64,000 nt of DNA, taken from the NCBI RefSeq assembly GCF_009910675.1, contig NZ_RSEJ01000012.1:62001-126000 (forward strand). The letters are read 5' to 3'. Under the pieces are notes generated by a model. That model was given only the letters and a program-made list of their open reading frames with translations. It did no database searches and was not told the origin of the DNA. The stretch is from Photobacterium alginatilyticum. Lineage in GTDB: Bacteria; Pseudomonadota; Gammaproteobacteria; Enterobacterales; Vibrionaceae. A program made the translations under genes and the position numbers. This document shows, piece by piece, positions 47,559 to 57,904 of the stretch (the stretch's first letter is position 1; every line of letters starts with the position of its first letter).

Positions 47559-48380
47559 ATGTATTCTCTGCCTCAGACGAACCCAGACAGTGTGGTTCTC
47601 CTCCAAATTACCGATACCCATCTATTTGCCAATGAGGCAGGTAGCCTGCTGGGTGTCGCGACCAAGGACAGCTTTCATGCCGTAATGGATGCTGTTGATG
47701 CGGCTGCGCGTCCGTTTGATGCTGTGGTTGCAACCGGTGATATCTCTCAGGACCATAGCGAACGGTCTTACCAGCGTTTCAGCGACGGTATCTCGCGTTG
47801 GTCGCAGCCCTGTTTCTGGCTGCCGGGCAATCATGACTATCAGCCGAGCATGTCCTCGGTATTGCCGTCTCCGCAAATCAAGCCTTGCCAGCAGGTACTG
47901 GCTGGCGAGCACTGGCAGGTGATCCTGTTAGACAGCCAGGTTCAGGGTGTCCCGCACGGAGAGCTGAGCGATGCGCAGCTAGCGATGCTGGATGAGGCGC
48001 TGGCATCCCAGCCTCAGCGTCATGCACTGGTATTGTTGCACCACCACCCGCTGGAGGCTGGCAGTGCCTGGCTGGATCAGCATAAATTGCATAATGCCGA
48101 TGCATTCTGGCTGGTTGTGGACAAATACCCGCAGCAGGTAAAGGCTGTATTGTGCGGCCATATTCATCAGGAGCTGGATCGCCTCTACCACGGGGTACGG
48201 GTACTGGCGACACCGTCGACCTGTATTCAGTTTCAGCCTGATTCCAACGATTTTGCGCTGGACAAGCTTAATCCTGGCTGGCGCTACCTTGAACTTATGG
48301 CCGATGGCCGGGTGGTAACCTCGGTTTCCCGGTTGCAGGGCGAGTGTTTTGCCCCCCAGTTCGATGCAGGCGGCTACTAG
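47559..48380 (+). CDS. cpdA: 3',5'-cyclic-AMP phosphodiesterase CpdA
   Basis: A 273-residue class III phosphodiesterase with metallophosphoesterase motifs ITDTHLF, ATGDISQD, LPGNHDY, LLHHHP and CGHIHQE. It lowers cAMP and so affects CRP control. ATG at 47559 chosen; a TTG lies two codons earlier. Its stop is directly followed by the yqiA start. Confidence 0.94.
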   Translation: MYSLPQTNPDSVVLLQITDTHLFANEAGSLLGVATKDSFHAVMDAVDAAARPFDAVVATGDISQDHSERSYQRFSDGISRWSQPCFWLPGNHDYQPSMSSVLPSPQIKPCQQVLAGEHWQVILLDSQVQGVPHGELSDAQLAMLDEALASQPQRHALVLLHHHPLEAGSAWLDQHKLHNADAFWLVVDKYPQQVKAVLCGHIHQELDRLYHGVRVLATPSTCIQFQPDSNDFALDKLNPGWRYLELMADGRVVTSVSRLQGECFAPQFDAGGY

Positions 48381-48959
48381 ATGAAACCGCTATTGCTTTA
48401 TATCCATGGCTTTAATAGCTCTCCGAAATCACTGAAGGCGACGGAGATGGCGGAGTATTGTCGTCAGCACCGTCCGGATATTCGTGTAGAGATCCCGCAA
48501 ATGCCGTGCTATCCGGCCGAGGCAGCAAGTTTCATTGATGATCTTGTTTGCTCACTGCGGCAGGATCACCAGATTGGGTTAGTCGGCAGCTCCCTGGGGG
48601 GCTACATTTCAACCTGGCTCAATCATCGCTACCAACTCCCGGCCGTAGTCGTTAATCCTGCCGTCAAGCCGTATGAGTTACTGGTAGACTACCTGGGGGA
48701 ACAGGAAAATCCCTATACTGGCGAGCGTTACCTGCTTGAGGCCAGGCATATGGAAGAGCTAAAGCAGATGGATGTGCCGGAAATAACGACACCAGAGCTG
48801 TTTTGGCTGATGCAGCAAGAAGGTGATGAAGTTCTCGATTACCGTCAGGCCGTGGCTAAATATGCTGCCTGCAAGCAAACCGTGGAGCCTGAAGGCGATC
48901 ACAGTTTTATCGGTTTTGACCGTTTCCCCGCTGAAATCATTAAGTTTTTAGGGCTCTAA
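48381..48959 (+). CDS. yqiA: Alpha/beta-hydrolase esterase YqiA
   Basis: A 192-residue esterase with nucleophile elbow GSSLGGYIS, LLYIHGFNSSPKS near the N-terminus and a C-terminal His in EGDHSFIGFD. Zero spacing to cpdA. Confidence 0.92.
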   Translation: MKPLLLYIHGFNSSPKSLKATEMAEYCRQHRPDIRVEIPQMPCYPAEAASFIDDLVCSLRQDHQIGLVGSSLGGYISTWLNHRYQLPAVVVNPAVKPYELLVDYLGEQENPYTGERYLLEARHMEELKQMDVPEITTPELFWLMQQEGDEVLDYRQAVAKYAACKQTVEPEGDHSFIGFDRFPAEIIKFLGL

Positions 48960-49101
48960 ACCGTTGCCAGGCGGGTAATCGCCGAGTGACGGGTGATGGA
49001 GCCGGACTCACAATTGTGGGCATTATCCTCGACCTCAGCTTGACAACCGGGCTGGGGTTACTGACTATTGTGGCAAAAATTTTCTCGTAAACTTCCGTAA
49101 T

Positions 49102-50985
49102 ATGACAGATCAAAGCTATAACGCTGGAGCCATTGAGGTTCTCAATGGCCTTGAGCCAGTACGCCGCCGTCCCGGCATGTACACCGATACGGTCAGGCCT
49201 AACCACCTCGGTCAAGAGGTTATCGATAACAGTGTCGATGAAGCATTGGCCGGCCATGCCCGCAAAGTTGAAGTCATCCTCCATGCGGATCAGTCCCTAG
49301 AGGTCATTGATGACGGCCGTGGTATGCCGGTGGACATCCACCCGGAAGAAGGGGTATCAGGCGTTGAGCTGATCCTCTGTAAGCTGCATGCCGGTGGCAA
49401 GTTCTCCGGCAAGAACTACCAGTTCTCCGGTGGTTTGCACGGGGTTGGTATTTCGGTGGTGAATGCCCTGTCGACACGTGTCGAAGTAACCGTGAAGCGT
49501 GATGGTCAGATGTACCAAATTGCGTTCGAAAACGGCGACAAGGTATCCGAGCTAGAGGTGATAGGTACTTGCGGCCGTCGTGCCAAGGGAACACGGGTAC
49601 ATTTCTGGCCGAACGCGACATATTTTGATAGCCCGAAATTCTCGGTATCCCGCTTAAAAAGCAATTTAAAAGCCAAAGCGGTCTTATGCCCGGGGCTTGA
49701 GATCGTCTTTACGGATAAGAACACCGATGAAACCCTGCGCTGGTGCTATGAAGATGGCTTGAAGGACTATCTTGCCGAAGGCGTTAAGGGCTACACCTTA
49801 CTTCCGGAAGAGCCGTTTACCGGAGTGTTTAGCGGCCAGACTGAAGCGGCTGACTGGGCATTGCTGTGGCTGCCGGAAGGCGGCGAGCTGATCACCGAAA
49901 GTTACGTTAACCTGATCCCGACAGCGCAGGGTGGTACCCATGTCAACGGCCTGCGCCAAGGCCTGCTGGATGCGATGCGAGAATTCTGTGAGTTCCGTAA
50001 TATGCTGCCACGCGGTGTCAAGCTGACGGCAGATGATATCTGGGAGCGTTGTGCCTACGTACTGTCAGTGAAAATGCAGGATCCGCAGTTTGCCGGCCAG
50101 ACCAAAGAGCGTCTGTCCTCGCGTCAGTGCGCGGCGTTTGTTTCCGGGGTGGTGAAAGATGCCTTCAGCCTGTGGCTGAACGAGCGTCCTCAGCTGGCCG
50201 AGCAGCTGGCTGAGGTGTGTATTGCCAACGCCCATCGCCGTATGCGTGCCAGCAAGAAAGTGGTTCGTAAGAAAATTGCTTCCGGACCTGCCTTACCGGG
50301 CAAGTTGGCAGACTGTTCGCAGCAGGATCTAAACCGTACTGAACTGTTTTTGGTGGAAGGGGATTCGGCGGGTGGATCGGCCAAGCAGGCTCGTGACCGG
50401 ATGTTCCAGGCGATTATGCCGTTGCGTGGTAAGATCCTGAATACCTGGGAAGTCTCGGCCGATCAGGTACTGGCCTCACAAGAGGTCCATGATATTTCTG
50501 TCGCGCTGGGTATTGACCCTGACAGTGATGATCTGAGCGGACTGCGCTACGGTAAAATCTGCGTCCTCGCGGATGCGGACTCCGATGGTTTGCACATTGC
50601 AACCCTGCTGTGTGCGCTGTTTATGAAGCACTTCGAGGCACTGGTGCGTGCAGGCCATGTCTATATTGCCATGCCACCGCTATACCGGATTGACCTGGCC
50701 AAAGAAGTTTACTACGCACTGGATGAGGCCGAAAAAGATGGCATTATCGAGCGCCTGAGCAGCAAGCGAGGCAAGATCAATGTCCAGCGATTCAAAGGTC
50801 TGGGTGAGATGAACCCGCTTCAGCTGCGTGAAACCACCATGGATCCGAATACCCGCCGTCTGGTTCAGCTAACCATTGATGATGATCAGCAGACCAATGA
50901 AATGATGGACATGCTGCTGGGCAAGAAACGGGCGGAAGACCGTCGTTACTGGCTGCAGGACAAAGGCGATATGGCAGAGGTGTAA
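49102..50985 (+). CDS. parE: DNA topoisomerase IV subunit B
   Basis: A 627-residue GHKL ATPase subunit (VDEALAGHARKVEVILH; DDGRGMPVDIHP) with the TOPRIM-motif LFLVEGDSAGGSAKQARDR and PLRGKILNTWE. Decatenates daughter chromosomes with ParC. No strong ribosome site before the ATG. Confidence 0.96.
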   Translation: MTDQSYNAGAIEVLNGLEPVRRRPGMYTDTVRPNHLGQEVIDNSVDEALAGHARKVEVILHADQSLEVIDDGRGMPVDIHPEEGVSGVELILCKLHAGGKFSGKNYQFSGGLHGVGISVVNALSTRVEVTVKRDGQMYQIAFENGDKVSELEVIGTCGRRAKGTRVHFWPNATYFDSPKFSVSRLKSNLKAKAVLCPGLEIVFTDKNTDETLRWCYEDGLKDYLAEGVKGYTLLPEEPFTGVFSGQTEAADWALLWLPEGGELITESYVNLIPTAQGGTHVNGLRQGLLDAMREFCEFRNMLPRGVKLTADDIWERCAYVLSVKMQDPQFAGQTKERLSSRQCAAFVSGVVKDAFSLWLNERPQLAEQLAEVCIANAHRRMRASKKVVRKKIASGPALPGKLADCSQQDLNRTELFLVEGDSAGGSAKQARDRMFQAIMPLRGKILNTWEVSADQVLASQEVHDISVALGIDPDSDDLSGLRYGKICVLADADSDGLHIATLLCALFMKHFEALVRAGHVYIAMPPLYRIDLAKEVYYALDEAEKDGIIERLSSKRGKINVQRFKGLGEMNPLQLRETTMDPNTRRLVQLTIDDDQQTNEMMDMLLGKKRAEDRRYWLQDKGDMAEV

Positions 50986-51089
50986 GCCTCGTTATTTAGG
51001 CCGTAAAGCCCTGACCTTCTCAAAATATGATGGCTACTGCCTGCTGATGGCGGGCGGTAGCAAAGAATGATTGAACGGAATACCCAACG

Positions 51090-53354
51090 ATGACTGATGT
51101 CTCAATGGACGGCGTTGAACAGCTCCCGCTGAGGAAGTTTACCGAAGACGCTTATCTCAATTACTCCATGTACGTAATCATGGATCGTGCCCTGCCGTTT
51201 ATTGGTGATGGCCTGAAACCTGTACAGCGCCGTATTATCTACGCAATGTCAGAGCTTGGCCTGTCAGCGACGGCGAAATACAAGAAGTCGGCCCGTACTG
51301 TCGGTGACGTACTGGGTAAGTACCACCCTCATGGTGATTCAGCCTGTTACGAAGCCATGGTACTGATGGCGCAGCCGTTCTCCTACCGCTACCCGCTGGT
51401 GGACGGGCAGGGGAACTGGGGTGCCCCGGATGATCCGAAATCGTTCGCGGCCATGCGTTATACCGAATCGCGCCTGTCACGTTTCTCCGAGGTACTACTC
51501 GGTGAACTGGGGCAGGGAACGGCCGACTGGGTACCGAACTTCGACGGTACAATGAAAGAGCCGAAGATGCTGCCGGCCCGCTTGCCGCATATCCTGTTGA
51601 ACGGGGTAACCGGTATCGCCGTTGGTATGGCGACGGATATCCCGCCGCATAATGCCCGTGAGGTGGCCAATGCGGCCGTGCATCTGATCGAGAACCCGAA
51701 AGCCGATCTGGATGAACTGATGACGATTGTCCAGGGGCCTGACTATCCGACAGAAGCCGAGATCATCACGCCTAAGAGCGATCTGAAGAAAGTTTATCGT
51801 ACCGGTCGCGGCAGCATTAAGATGCGTGCCGTCTGGCACAAGGAAAACGGTGATATCGTGATCACGGCATTGCCGCATCAGGTTTCCGGCTCGAAGCTGC
51901 TTGAGCAGATTGCCGCACAAATGCGGGCCAAGAAGCTGCCGATGGTCGATGATCTGCGTGATGAATCCGATCACGAGAACCCGACCCGTATCGTGATTGT
52001 TCCGCGTTCAAACCGTATTGACTGCGAACAGCTGATGAATCACCTGTTTGCTTCTACGGATCTGGAGAAGAGCTTCAGGGTTAACCTCAATATGCTGGGC
52101 CTTGACGGGCGTCCGCAGGTGAAGGGGCTGGTTCAGATTGTCACCGAGTGGCTGGCGTTTCGTCGTGACACGGTTCGCCGTCGTCTCCAGTTCCGTTTGG
52201 ATAAAGTGATTGCCCGCCTGCATATCCTTGAGGGTTTGCTGGCTGCGTATCTCAACATTGACGAGGTGATTGAGATCATCCGTACCGAGGATGATCCGAA
52301 AGCCGAGCTGATGTCACGCTTTGACTTAAGCGCTATTCAGGCTGATGCGATTCTGGAAATTAAGCTGCGCCAGTTGGCGAAGCTGGAAGAAATCAAGATC
52401 CGCGGCGAGCAGGACGAGCTATCGAAAGAGCGTGAGAAGCTCGAAAAGCTGCTGGGATCAGAGCGTCGTCTCAATACCCTGATTAAGAAAGAGCTGCTGG
52501 CCGATGCCGAGAAATACGGCGATGATCGTCGCTCGCCGCTGGTTGAACGTGCCGAGGCCAAGGCGCTGACCGAGCGCGATCTGGTGCCAAGCGAAGCCAT
52601 CACGGTGGTACTGTCGGAGAAAGGCTGGATCCGTCATGCCAAGGGCCATGAGGTGGATCCGACCTCGCTGAGCTATAAATCCGGTGACGGCTATCTGGCC
52701 CATGCCCGCGGCAAGAGTAACCTGCCGGCGATTTTCCTCGGTACGGACGGTCGCAGCTATGCGCTGGAGTCCCATAGCCTGCCATCGGCGCGAAGCCAGG
52801 GCGAGCCGATTACCGGTCGTCTTAACCTGACACCGGGCTCGAGTATGCGCCAGGTGATGATGGCGGACGATGATCAGCTATGGCTGATGGGATCGGACGC
52901 CGGTTACGGCTTTATCTGCAAGACAACCGATATGGTCTCGAAGAACAAGAGTGGCAAGGCGCTGTTGACGGTTCCCGAGAATGCCGAGGTGATGGCCCCT
53001 CAGCCGATTAATGATATTGACAGTGACGAAATCCTGGCCATTACCAATGAAGGACGGATGTTGCTGTTCCCGATCAAAGATTTGCCGCAGTTAGGTAAAG
53101 GCAAAGGGAATAAGATCATCAATATTCCGGCGGCTCGCTCCAAGGCCCGGGAAGAGTTTCTTTCCCAGCTTATTGTTCTGCCAGCGAGCGGACATGTCAC
53201 GATTTATGCGGGTAAGCGTAAGCTTGGGCTGAAGCCGTCGGATCTCGATAATTTCCGCGGTGAGCGTGGTCGACGGGGCTCATTGCTTCCACGGGGACTG
53301 CAACGTGTGACCCGGATGGAAGTCGAACACCCTGACGCGCCGGCTGGCGAATAA
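51090..53354 (+). CDS. parC: DNA topoisomerase IV subunit A
   Basis: A 754-residue cleavage subunit with catalytic Tyr in [11 protein letters not shown]. The quinolone-resistance region reads [17 protein letters not shown], keeping Ser and Glu at the positions equivalent to E. coli Ser80 and Glu84, the susceptible form. C-terminal beta-pinwheel present. Lies 104 bp after parE, a closer pairing than in E. coli. Confidence 0.96.
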   Translation: MTDVSMDGVEQLPLRKFTEDAYLNYSMYVIMDRALPFIGDGLKPVQRRIIYAMSELGLSATAKYKKSARTVGDVLGKYHPHGDSACYEAMVLMAQPFSYRYPLVDGQGNWGAPDDPKSFAAMRYTESRLSRFSEVLLGELGQGTADWVPNFDGTMKEPKMLPARLPHILLNGVTGIAVGMATDIPPHNAREVANAAVHLIENPKADLDELMTIVQGPDYPTEAEIITPKSDLKKVYRTGRGSIKMRAVWHKENGDIVITALPHQVSGSKLLEQIAAQMRAKKLPMVDDLRDESDHENPTRIVIVPRSNRIDCEQLMNHLFASTDLEKSFRVNLNMLGLDGRPQVKGLVQIVTEWLAFRRDTVRRRLQFRLDKVIARLHILEGLLAAYLNIDEVIEIIRTEDDPKAELMSRFDLSAIQADAILEIKLRQLAKLEEIKIRGEQDELSKEREKLEKLLGSERRLNTLIKKELLADAEKYGDDRRSPLVERAEAKALTERDLVPSEAITVVLSEKGWIRHAKGHEVDPTSLSYKSGDGYLAHARGKSNLPAIFLGTDGRSYALESHSLPSARSQGEPITGRLNLTPGSSMRQVMMADDDQLWLMGSDAGYGFICKTTDMVSKNKSGKALLTVPENAEVMAPQPINDIDSDEILAITNEGRMLLFPIKDLPQLGKGKGNKIINIPAARSKAREEFLSQLIVLPASGHVTIYAGKRKLGLKPSDLDNFRGERGRRGSLLPRGLQRVTRMEVEHPDAPAGE

Positions 53355-53377
53355 CAGCCACCGTTGTCATTGATACC

Positions 53378-53403
53378 AAAAGCCCTCAAAATTGAGGGCT
53401 TTT
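53378..53403 (+). terminator. Terminator of parE-parC
   Basis: 12-bp stem AAAAGCCCTCAA/TTGAGGGCTTTT followed by T residues. Confidence 0.9.
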
Positions 53404-53505
53404 TTCATAATATTGAAGCCATAGACAATAATTTGTGTACTTAGAGGGTGTAATTTCCCGTTGCCTGAGTATACTAGCGAACGCTTGTACGCTGAGGAGA
53501 GTTCC

Positions 53506-54231
53506 ATGATATTTTTATTGCGCATGGTCGCTGTCGCAATTTTTGCAGTTGTCATGTTTGTATTTGGCTGTGGCTACTGTTTGCTGAGCCCGCGCAACCC
53601 GAAAAATGTTCATAATGTGGGTCGCCATTTTTGTAAAATGGCCCGGATCTTTGGGATTAAACTGGAACTCCGCTATGCCGAAGGGGCCGACGATGTCGGT
53701 GCCAGCATTTATATTGCCAACCACCAGAACAACTATGACTTGTTCACGGTATCTGGTGCCATTATGCCCCGTACCGTTACCGTCGGTAAGAAAAGTCTTG
53801 TCTGGATGCCGTTATTTGGTCAGCTGTACTGGCTGACGGGCAATATCCTGATTGACCGTGCGAACCGCAGTCGGGCTGCCGGGACAATCAGCCAGATTGT
53901 CGAGAAAATTAAGCAGCTTCAGGTATCTGTATGGATGTTTCCGGAAGGAACCCGTTCACGTGGCCGTGGCCTGCTGCCGTTCAAGACCGGTGCGTTTCAT
54001 GCCGCCATTGGCGCCGGCGTACCTGTTGTGCCTATTGTCTGCAGCTCAACTGAACATGTAAACATGAATCGCTGGGATAACGGCGTGGTGATTGTTGAGG
54101 TAATGCCGCCAGTCGTGACTGAAGGGTATACCAAAGAAGATGTTCGCCAGTTATCTAACCAGTGTCGTACAATCATGGAAAATAAACTGGCTGAGCTCAA
54201 TGCCGAAGCCGTTCAGCGTTCGGCAAAATAG
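53506..54231 (+). CDS. plsC: 1-acylglycerol-3-phosphate acyltransferase
   Basis: A 241-residue membrane enzyme of phosphatidic-acid synthesis. N-terminal membrane segment; catalytic NHQNNYD (Hx4D motif) and substrate motif FPEGTRSRGRG. Start at 53506 after gaggagag. Follows parC as in E. coli. Confidence 0.95.
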   Translation: MIFLLRMVAVAIFAVVMFVFGCGYCLLSPRNPKNVHNVGRHFCKMARIFGIKLELRYAEGADDVGASIYIANHQNNYDLFTVSGAIMPRTVTVGKKSLVWMPLFGQLYWLTGNILIDRANRSRAAGTISQIVEKIKQLQVSVWMFPEGTRSRGRGLLPFKTGAFHAAIGAGVPVVPIVCSSTEHVNMNRWDNGVVIVEVMPPVVTEGYTKEDVRQLSNQCRTIMENKLAELNAEAVQRSAK

Positions 54232-54277
54232 AAATGGCATAATATAGCCTCTGTAGTACAGAACTGGATAATACTAA

Positions 54278-54300
54278 GGACATGCCTGGCGTGTCCTTTT
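54278..54300 (+). terminator. Terminator between plsC and idi
   Basis: AAGGACA - TGCCTGGCG - TGTCCTT followed by TTTTG. Confidence 0.75.
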
Positions 54301-54307
54301 TGCTTTT

Positions 54308-54331
54308 ATAGATATAGATATAGATGTAGAT
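54308..54331 (+). repeat. Tandem hexamer repeat directly before idi
   Basis: Three ATAGAT units and one GTAGAT unit end three bases before the idi start codon, in the place where a ribosome site would be. Confidence 0.8.
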
Positions 54332-54334
54332 ATC

Positions 54335-54862
54335 ATGATCGAAGAACAGGTTGTTTTAGTGGATCCTCAAGGCCGGGAGCTGGGACTACAGGAAAAAATG
54401 CAGGCCCACCGGGACGGTGCACTGCACCTGGCCTTTTCCGTGTTGCTGTACCGGAAAACCGATAATGGCAGGGAGTTTCTGATGCAGCAGCGGGCGCTGG
54501 GCAAGTACCACAGTGGCGGTTTGTGGACCAATACCTGTTGTTCTCACCCGCGTCAGGGAGAATCGATGGAGCAGGCCGGTATACGCCGCCTTGGCGAAGA
54601 GATGGGAATTTCCGGTGTAAGCCAGCTTGAAGATATTGCGACGTTTCTCTATCGTGCCGAGCTGGATAACCAGCTGGTTGAGCACGAGCTGGACCATATC
54701 CTGGTGGCTTGTGTCTCCGAGTTGGGGATTGAGCCAAATAGCAGCGAGGTGATGGGTTACCGTTGGTGGCCGCAGGCCGAGCTGGAACAGGCGGTTGATT
54801 CTGAACCTGAGCAGTTTACGGCCTGGTTCCCGCAGGTTTTGGCGCGGACACTGGTTCGCTGA
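54335..54862 (+). CDS. idi: Isopentenyl-diphosphate delta-isomerase, type 1
   Basis: A 175-residue Nudix-fold isomerase interconverting IPP and DMAPP. Catalytic Cys in WTNTCCSHPR and Glu in the VEHELDHIL segment; metal-site His residues present. Length typical. It has no visible Shine-Dalgarno, only the hexamer repeat between the upstream terminator and the ATG. Confidence 0.92.
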   Translation: MIEEQVVLVDPQGRELGLQEKMQAHRDGALHLAFSVLLYRKTDNGREFLMQQRALGKYHSGGLWTNTCCSHPRQGESMEQAGIRRLGEEMGISGVSQLEDIATFLYRAELDNQLVEHELDHILVACVSELGIEPNSSEVMGYRWWPQAELEQAVDSEPEQFTAWFPQVLARTLVR

Positions 54863-54908
54863 GGGTTTCTTCAGCAAGCGCACTTCTTCTGCCTGTGTAA
54901 CGGGTATA

Positions 54909-54936
54909 AAAAAAGCTGTCGTCAGACAGCTTTTTT
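54909..54936. terminator. Bidirectional terminator between idi and ridA
   Basis: 12-bp stem AAAAAAGCTGTC/GACAGCTTTTTT with GTCA loop. Confidence 0.9.
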
Positions 54937-54965
54937 GCATCAATGCCTTTTAGTCGCCAATGCCG

Positions 54966-55352
54966 TTACTTACGTACCGCGATAGCTTCGATTTCAATTT
55001 TCACATCTTTTGGCAGACGTGCTACTTCAACACATGAACGCGCAGGATAAGGGGCGTTGTGTTCGTCAAAGAACTTGCCGTACACTTCATTGACGGTGGC
55101 GAAATCATTCAAATCTTTTACAAAAACCGTCATCTTGACAATATCCGCAACTTTCAGGCCGGAAGATTCAACAACAGCTTTGACATTGTCCAGTGACTGA
55201 CGTGCCTGCTCGGCAATATCCTCAGACACTTCGCCTGTAACCGGGTTTACAGGGATCTGACCTGAAGTCAGAATCATGTTGCCTAGGTCAACACCTTGTA
55301 CATAAGGGCCGATAGCTGCTGGAGCCTGATCTGTGTGTAGTACTTGAGTCAT
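54966..55352 (-). CDS. ridA: RidA/YjgF-family enamine/imine deaminase
   Basis: A 128-residue RidA protein with the signature ARSCVEVARLPKDVKIEIEA (catalytic Arg and Glu). It hydrolyses reactive enamines formed by PLP enzymes. Next to argR and pyrBI, as often in gamma-proteobacteria. Confidence 0.93.
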   Translation of the reverse strand: MTQVLHTDQAPAAIGPYVQGVDLGNMILTSGQIPVNPVTGEVSEDIAEQARQSLDNVKAVVESSGLKVADIVKMTVFVKDLNDFATVNEVYGKFFDEHNAPYPARSCVEVARLPKDVKIEIEAIAVRK

Positions 55353-55459
55353 TGATTGTCCTTACTAAGTCATTCAGAACCTATGTTTAGGGCACTAGTT
55401 TGCAGCCCAAAACAATTTAGGTCAAAGTATTTCCTGTTACTTGTAGCACGTAAGTAAGG

Positions 55460-55954
55460 TTAAGCCGGGATCCCTAATCGTGCTTTTACCACACGCTCGC
55501 ATTGTTCAATGCGGTTAATGTCCTTCGGCGCAACCATTACCGTATCATTTCCACCCACGGTTCCCAGGATCTCGGCATGAGGCTGGATATCAATCAGGCG
55601 GGCAACAAGCTGCGCGCCGCCGGGATGGGTCTTGACCACGACCACGAGCTGGTTGTGGGTAATGAATTCGATCTGCGAGGAAATGGATGAACCAACCTGC
55701 ACCGGCTCATTTTCAACCGTTAGGCAATAGACCTTTTTGCCGTAGGCATTGGGTACCTTGGCAACGCCGAGTCGTGAGAGCAGACGGGAAACCGTCGACT
55801 GACTGACATCATCATATCCCATATCAATCAAACGCTGGCGAATGTCGTCCTGGGTCGAAAAGCTTTGCTGCTGGAGCAGACGCTTGCAGGCTGTAGTGAT
55901 GTTCTCATCAGATGAAAGTGCATCAATCGCGCCGTGTACATCGGATACATTCAC
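55460..55954 (-). CDS. argR: ArgR-family arginine repressor/activator
   Basis: A 164-residue protein. The N-terminal winged helix has STQDDIRQRLIDMGYDDVSQ then STVSRLLSRLG. The C-terminal oligomerisation and arginine-binding domain has HPGGAQLVARLID and LGTVGGNDTVMV with the GxDT-type arginine contacts. GTG start at 55954 with AAAGGAG; the frame is open upstream to 56104. The sequence is clearly different from what I recall of the main E. coli/Vibrio ArgR, so it may be a second ArgR tied to the neighbouring arginine deiminase genes. Confidence 0.88.
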   Translation of the reverse strand: MNVSDVHGAIDALSSDENITTACKRLLQQQSFSTQDDIRQRLIDMGYDDVSQSTVSRLLSRLGVAKVPNAYGKKVYCLTVENEPVQVGSSISSQIEFITHNQLVVVVKTHPGGAQLVARLIDIQPHAEILGTVGGNDTVMVAPKDINRIEQCERVVKARLGIPA

Positions 55955-56223
55955 GGGCAACTCCTTTGTTATTCTATAGGGTATTAAGATCGTATCTCTC
56001 TGTATTGCCCGCCTTGTTCCGACAAGGAAGTGCGTACTTCGGCAGCCATCTGCACGATGGTCTTCGGGGCAGGCATAACGCAAGTTATAATATAGCCATT
56101 GCATAATCTTGCATAAGCATCATAACAATAATGTGATTATGTTTTATTGACCCTAATCACCAAAATAAAAAGCCGATTTTTTCTGCTATATGACGAATTT
56201 TATTCCGCCATATGCGGCACCCG
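55955..56223. promoter_or_regulatory. argR promoter region
   Basis: A 270-bp AT-rich gap. On the plus strand at about 56097-56116 TTGCATAA occurs twice 10 bp apart (ATTGCATAATCTTGCATAAG), and a near match to an ArgR box; autoregulation is likely but unproven. Confidence 0.4.
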
Positions 56224-57216
56224 TTACGGATTTTGAGGAACTTTTTTCTGTGGCTGTGAGGTTAGCTGGGGGCCGGCTTCCGGAGCGCCCCTGAGCCCGG
56301 AAAGTGCCTCGGCACTGTTATCCGGGGCCGTCCTTTGGGCCGGCGGCTGGAAGGTCGAGGAAATGGGCGTCCGGTAGGTTTCGAACGGTGACGAGCTCGC
56401 GGCAGCCGTATTGATTTCGCTATCGACAGGCGTTAACTGCCTGATATCTGTTTCCTGGAGCCCGTCCGGTGTGTCAGTCACGCTGGCAATGTCGATGACA
56501 GGACGGTTGGGACGATTGAGGTCGGTGACATATTGGGATACCTGAATAGAGGCAAGCGCCGGACTGGCCGAGGCGGTAGCAATACCCAGTGCATCAAGCC
56601 AGTCGAAAATAAGGGTGGCAGGGACAAACTGGCTGTAGCGGACGGCGGGACGCAGGTTGCGCAGATCTTCTGGGTTATGGACGATAGCAACCGTGATCCC
56701 GGCAATCTCGCCGTCGGGGTTAAAGACCGGGCCTCCGCTCATTCCCGACATCACAGGGGCATCACTGAGCGAGTAGAGGCAATCGGTATTGGTGTCGATG
56801 ACATCCTGGAGGTACTTGCCGTCCCCTTTGATACTGTTGCCGACTAGCGAATGCCCGTGGTGGGACACGGGCTGGTCCGGATAGATCAGCCCCCAGGTCG
56901 GAATACGGTCTGATGAACGGCGGATCAGGGCGAGATCGCAATAGGGGTGATGAATGACACCGAAGTCCCAGGACAACCGGGCAACATGTTTGGCGGTGAT
57001 CATATACTCGTCGTTGACCGGAACGGCAGAGCCAAAACCGCCGAGCAGGAGCGGGATCCCAATCATGACCATCTGGTTGGCCTGGCTGCCCGGCGCCTGG
57101 CTGATCGGGCCATTGCTCATGATACAGCCTGACATCAAAGCAAGCGCCAGCACACCTCCACTAAGCCTGGAGAATAGAGAATTGGAATGCAAACCAAAAT
57201 CTACAACACACTTCAT
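56224..57216 (-). CDS. Lipoprotein trypsin-like serine protease
   Basis: A 330-residue predicted lipoprotein (lipobox LMSGC, Cys31). The protease domain has catalytic His in TAKHVARL, Asp in HPYCDLALI and Ser in SGMSGGPVFN, as in S1/S46-like trypsin folds. The C-terminal 110 residues are Pro/Ser/Ala-rich and low complexity. Ribosome site aaaggg. Substrate unknown. Codons and neighbours are chromosomal; I see no sign of transfer. Confidence 0.78.
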   Translation of the reverse strand: MKCVVDFGLHSNSLFSRLSGGVLALALMSGCIMSNGPISQAPGSQANQMVMIGIPLLLGGFGSAVPVNDEYMITAKHVARLSWDFGVIHHPYCDLALIRRSSDRIPTWGLIYPDQPVSHHGHSLVGNSIKGDGKYLQDVIDTNTDCLYSLSDAPVMSGMSGGPVFNPDGEIAGITVAIVHNPEDLRNLRPAVRYSQFVPATLIFDWLDALGIATASASPALASIQVSQYVTDLNRPNRPVIDIASVTDTPDGLQETDIRQLTPVDSEINTAAASSSPFETYRTPISSTFQPPAQRTAPDNSAEALSGLRGAPEAGPQLTSQPQKKVPQNP

Positions 57217-57360
57217 GCCGCTGCCCTTTGAAAGTCGATGAATCCGGCAGTGGCATCGATAGAGATCGATAAAAGGAGTAGCCCTGTCGGTTTTTAGTTG
57301 TGATTTTTCAAAGGTAGAGGCATTAGTGGGGGCCGAACGCTCTAGAAGTGAGAATAAAAA

Positions 57361-57382
57361 AACCGGCTCAGGGGTGAGCCGG
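57361..57382 (-). terminator. Terminator of pyrBI
   Basis: ACCGGCTCA - GGGG - TGAGCCGGT followed on the minus strand by TTTTTTATTC. Confidence 0.88.
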
Positions 57383-57423
57383 TATTCTTAGTCTTGATGC
57401 AGGAAAAGTCGTTTCTGAGGCAG

Positions 57424-57888
57424 TTAGTTATGCTCGGTAACGATTTCGCGTGAGAAGACTTTCTCACAATATTTACACTTCAGCTGTACATCGTCTTTCT
57501 TGGTTAGAACGCTGAAGCTGCTGTCGACTGGCTCGCCATGGGTAATGCAGTTGGTGTTCGGGCATTTGAATATAGCGTTGATTTGCTCGGGCAGCGACAG
57601 AGTCAGTTTCTTAACAACTTCATAGTTTTCGATCTGGTTGACTGTCGCCTTAGGGGCATACAGTGCCAGCTGGTTGGCCTGATCTTCGCTGATGAACGTG
57701 TTTTCAATCTTAATCAGATCCTTGGCGCCCAGTGCCGATGATGGCAGGTTCAGGCCGACGGTAACGCGTTGGTTGGTTTTGTGCATCTTGAACAGTTTTA
57801 GCACCTTGATCCCTACATTCGCCGGAATGTGGTCGATAACAGAACCGTTCTTAATTGCTTCAACCTGTAGTTGAGTTTCCTTAGTCAT
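57424..57888 (-). CDS. pyrI: Aspartate carbamoyltransferase regulatory chain
   Basis: A 154-residue allosteric subunit binding CTP and ATP. C-terminal zinc site [13 protein letters not shown] ... LKCKYCEK (four Cys). Start at the Met with aggag at 9 nt; another ATG three codons earlier lies too close to the site. Sixteen bp after pyrB. Confidence 0.95.
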   Translation of the reverse strand: MTKETQLQVEAIKNGSVIDHIPANVGIKVLKLFKMHKTNQRVTVGLNLPSSALGAKDLIKIENTFISEDQANQLALYAPKATVNQIENYEVVKKLTLSLPEQINAIFKCPNTNCITHGEPVDSSFSVLTKKDDVQLKCKYCEKVFSREIVTEHN

Positions 57889-57904
57889 AGCTGTCATCTC
57901 CTGC

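Noticed and set aside
56224-57216. Anti-phage or foreign protease island
   Set aside because: Codon use and position among arginine and pyrimidine genes look chromosomal; no mobile signature nearby.
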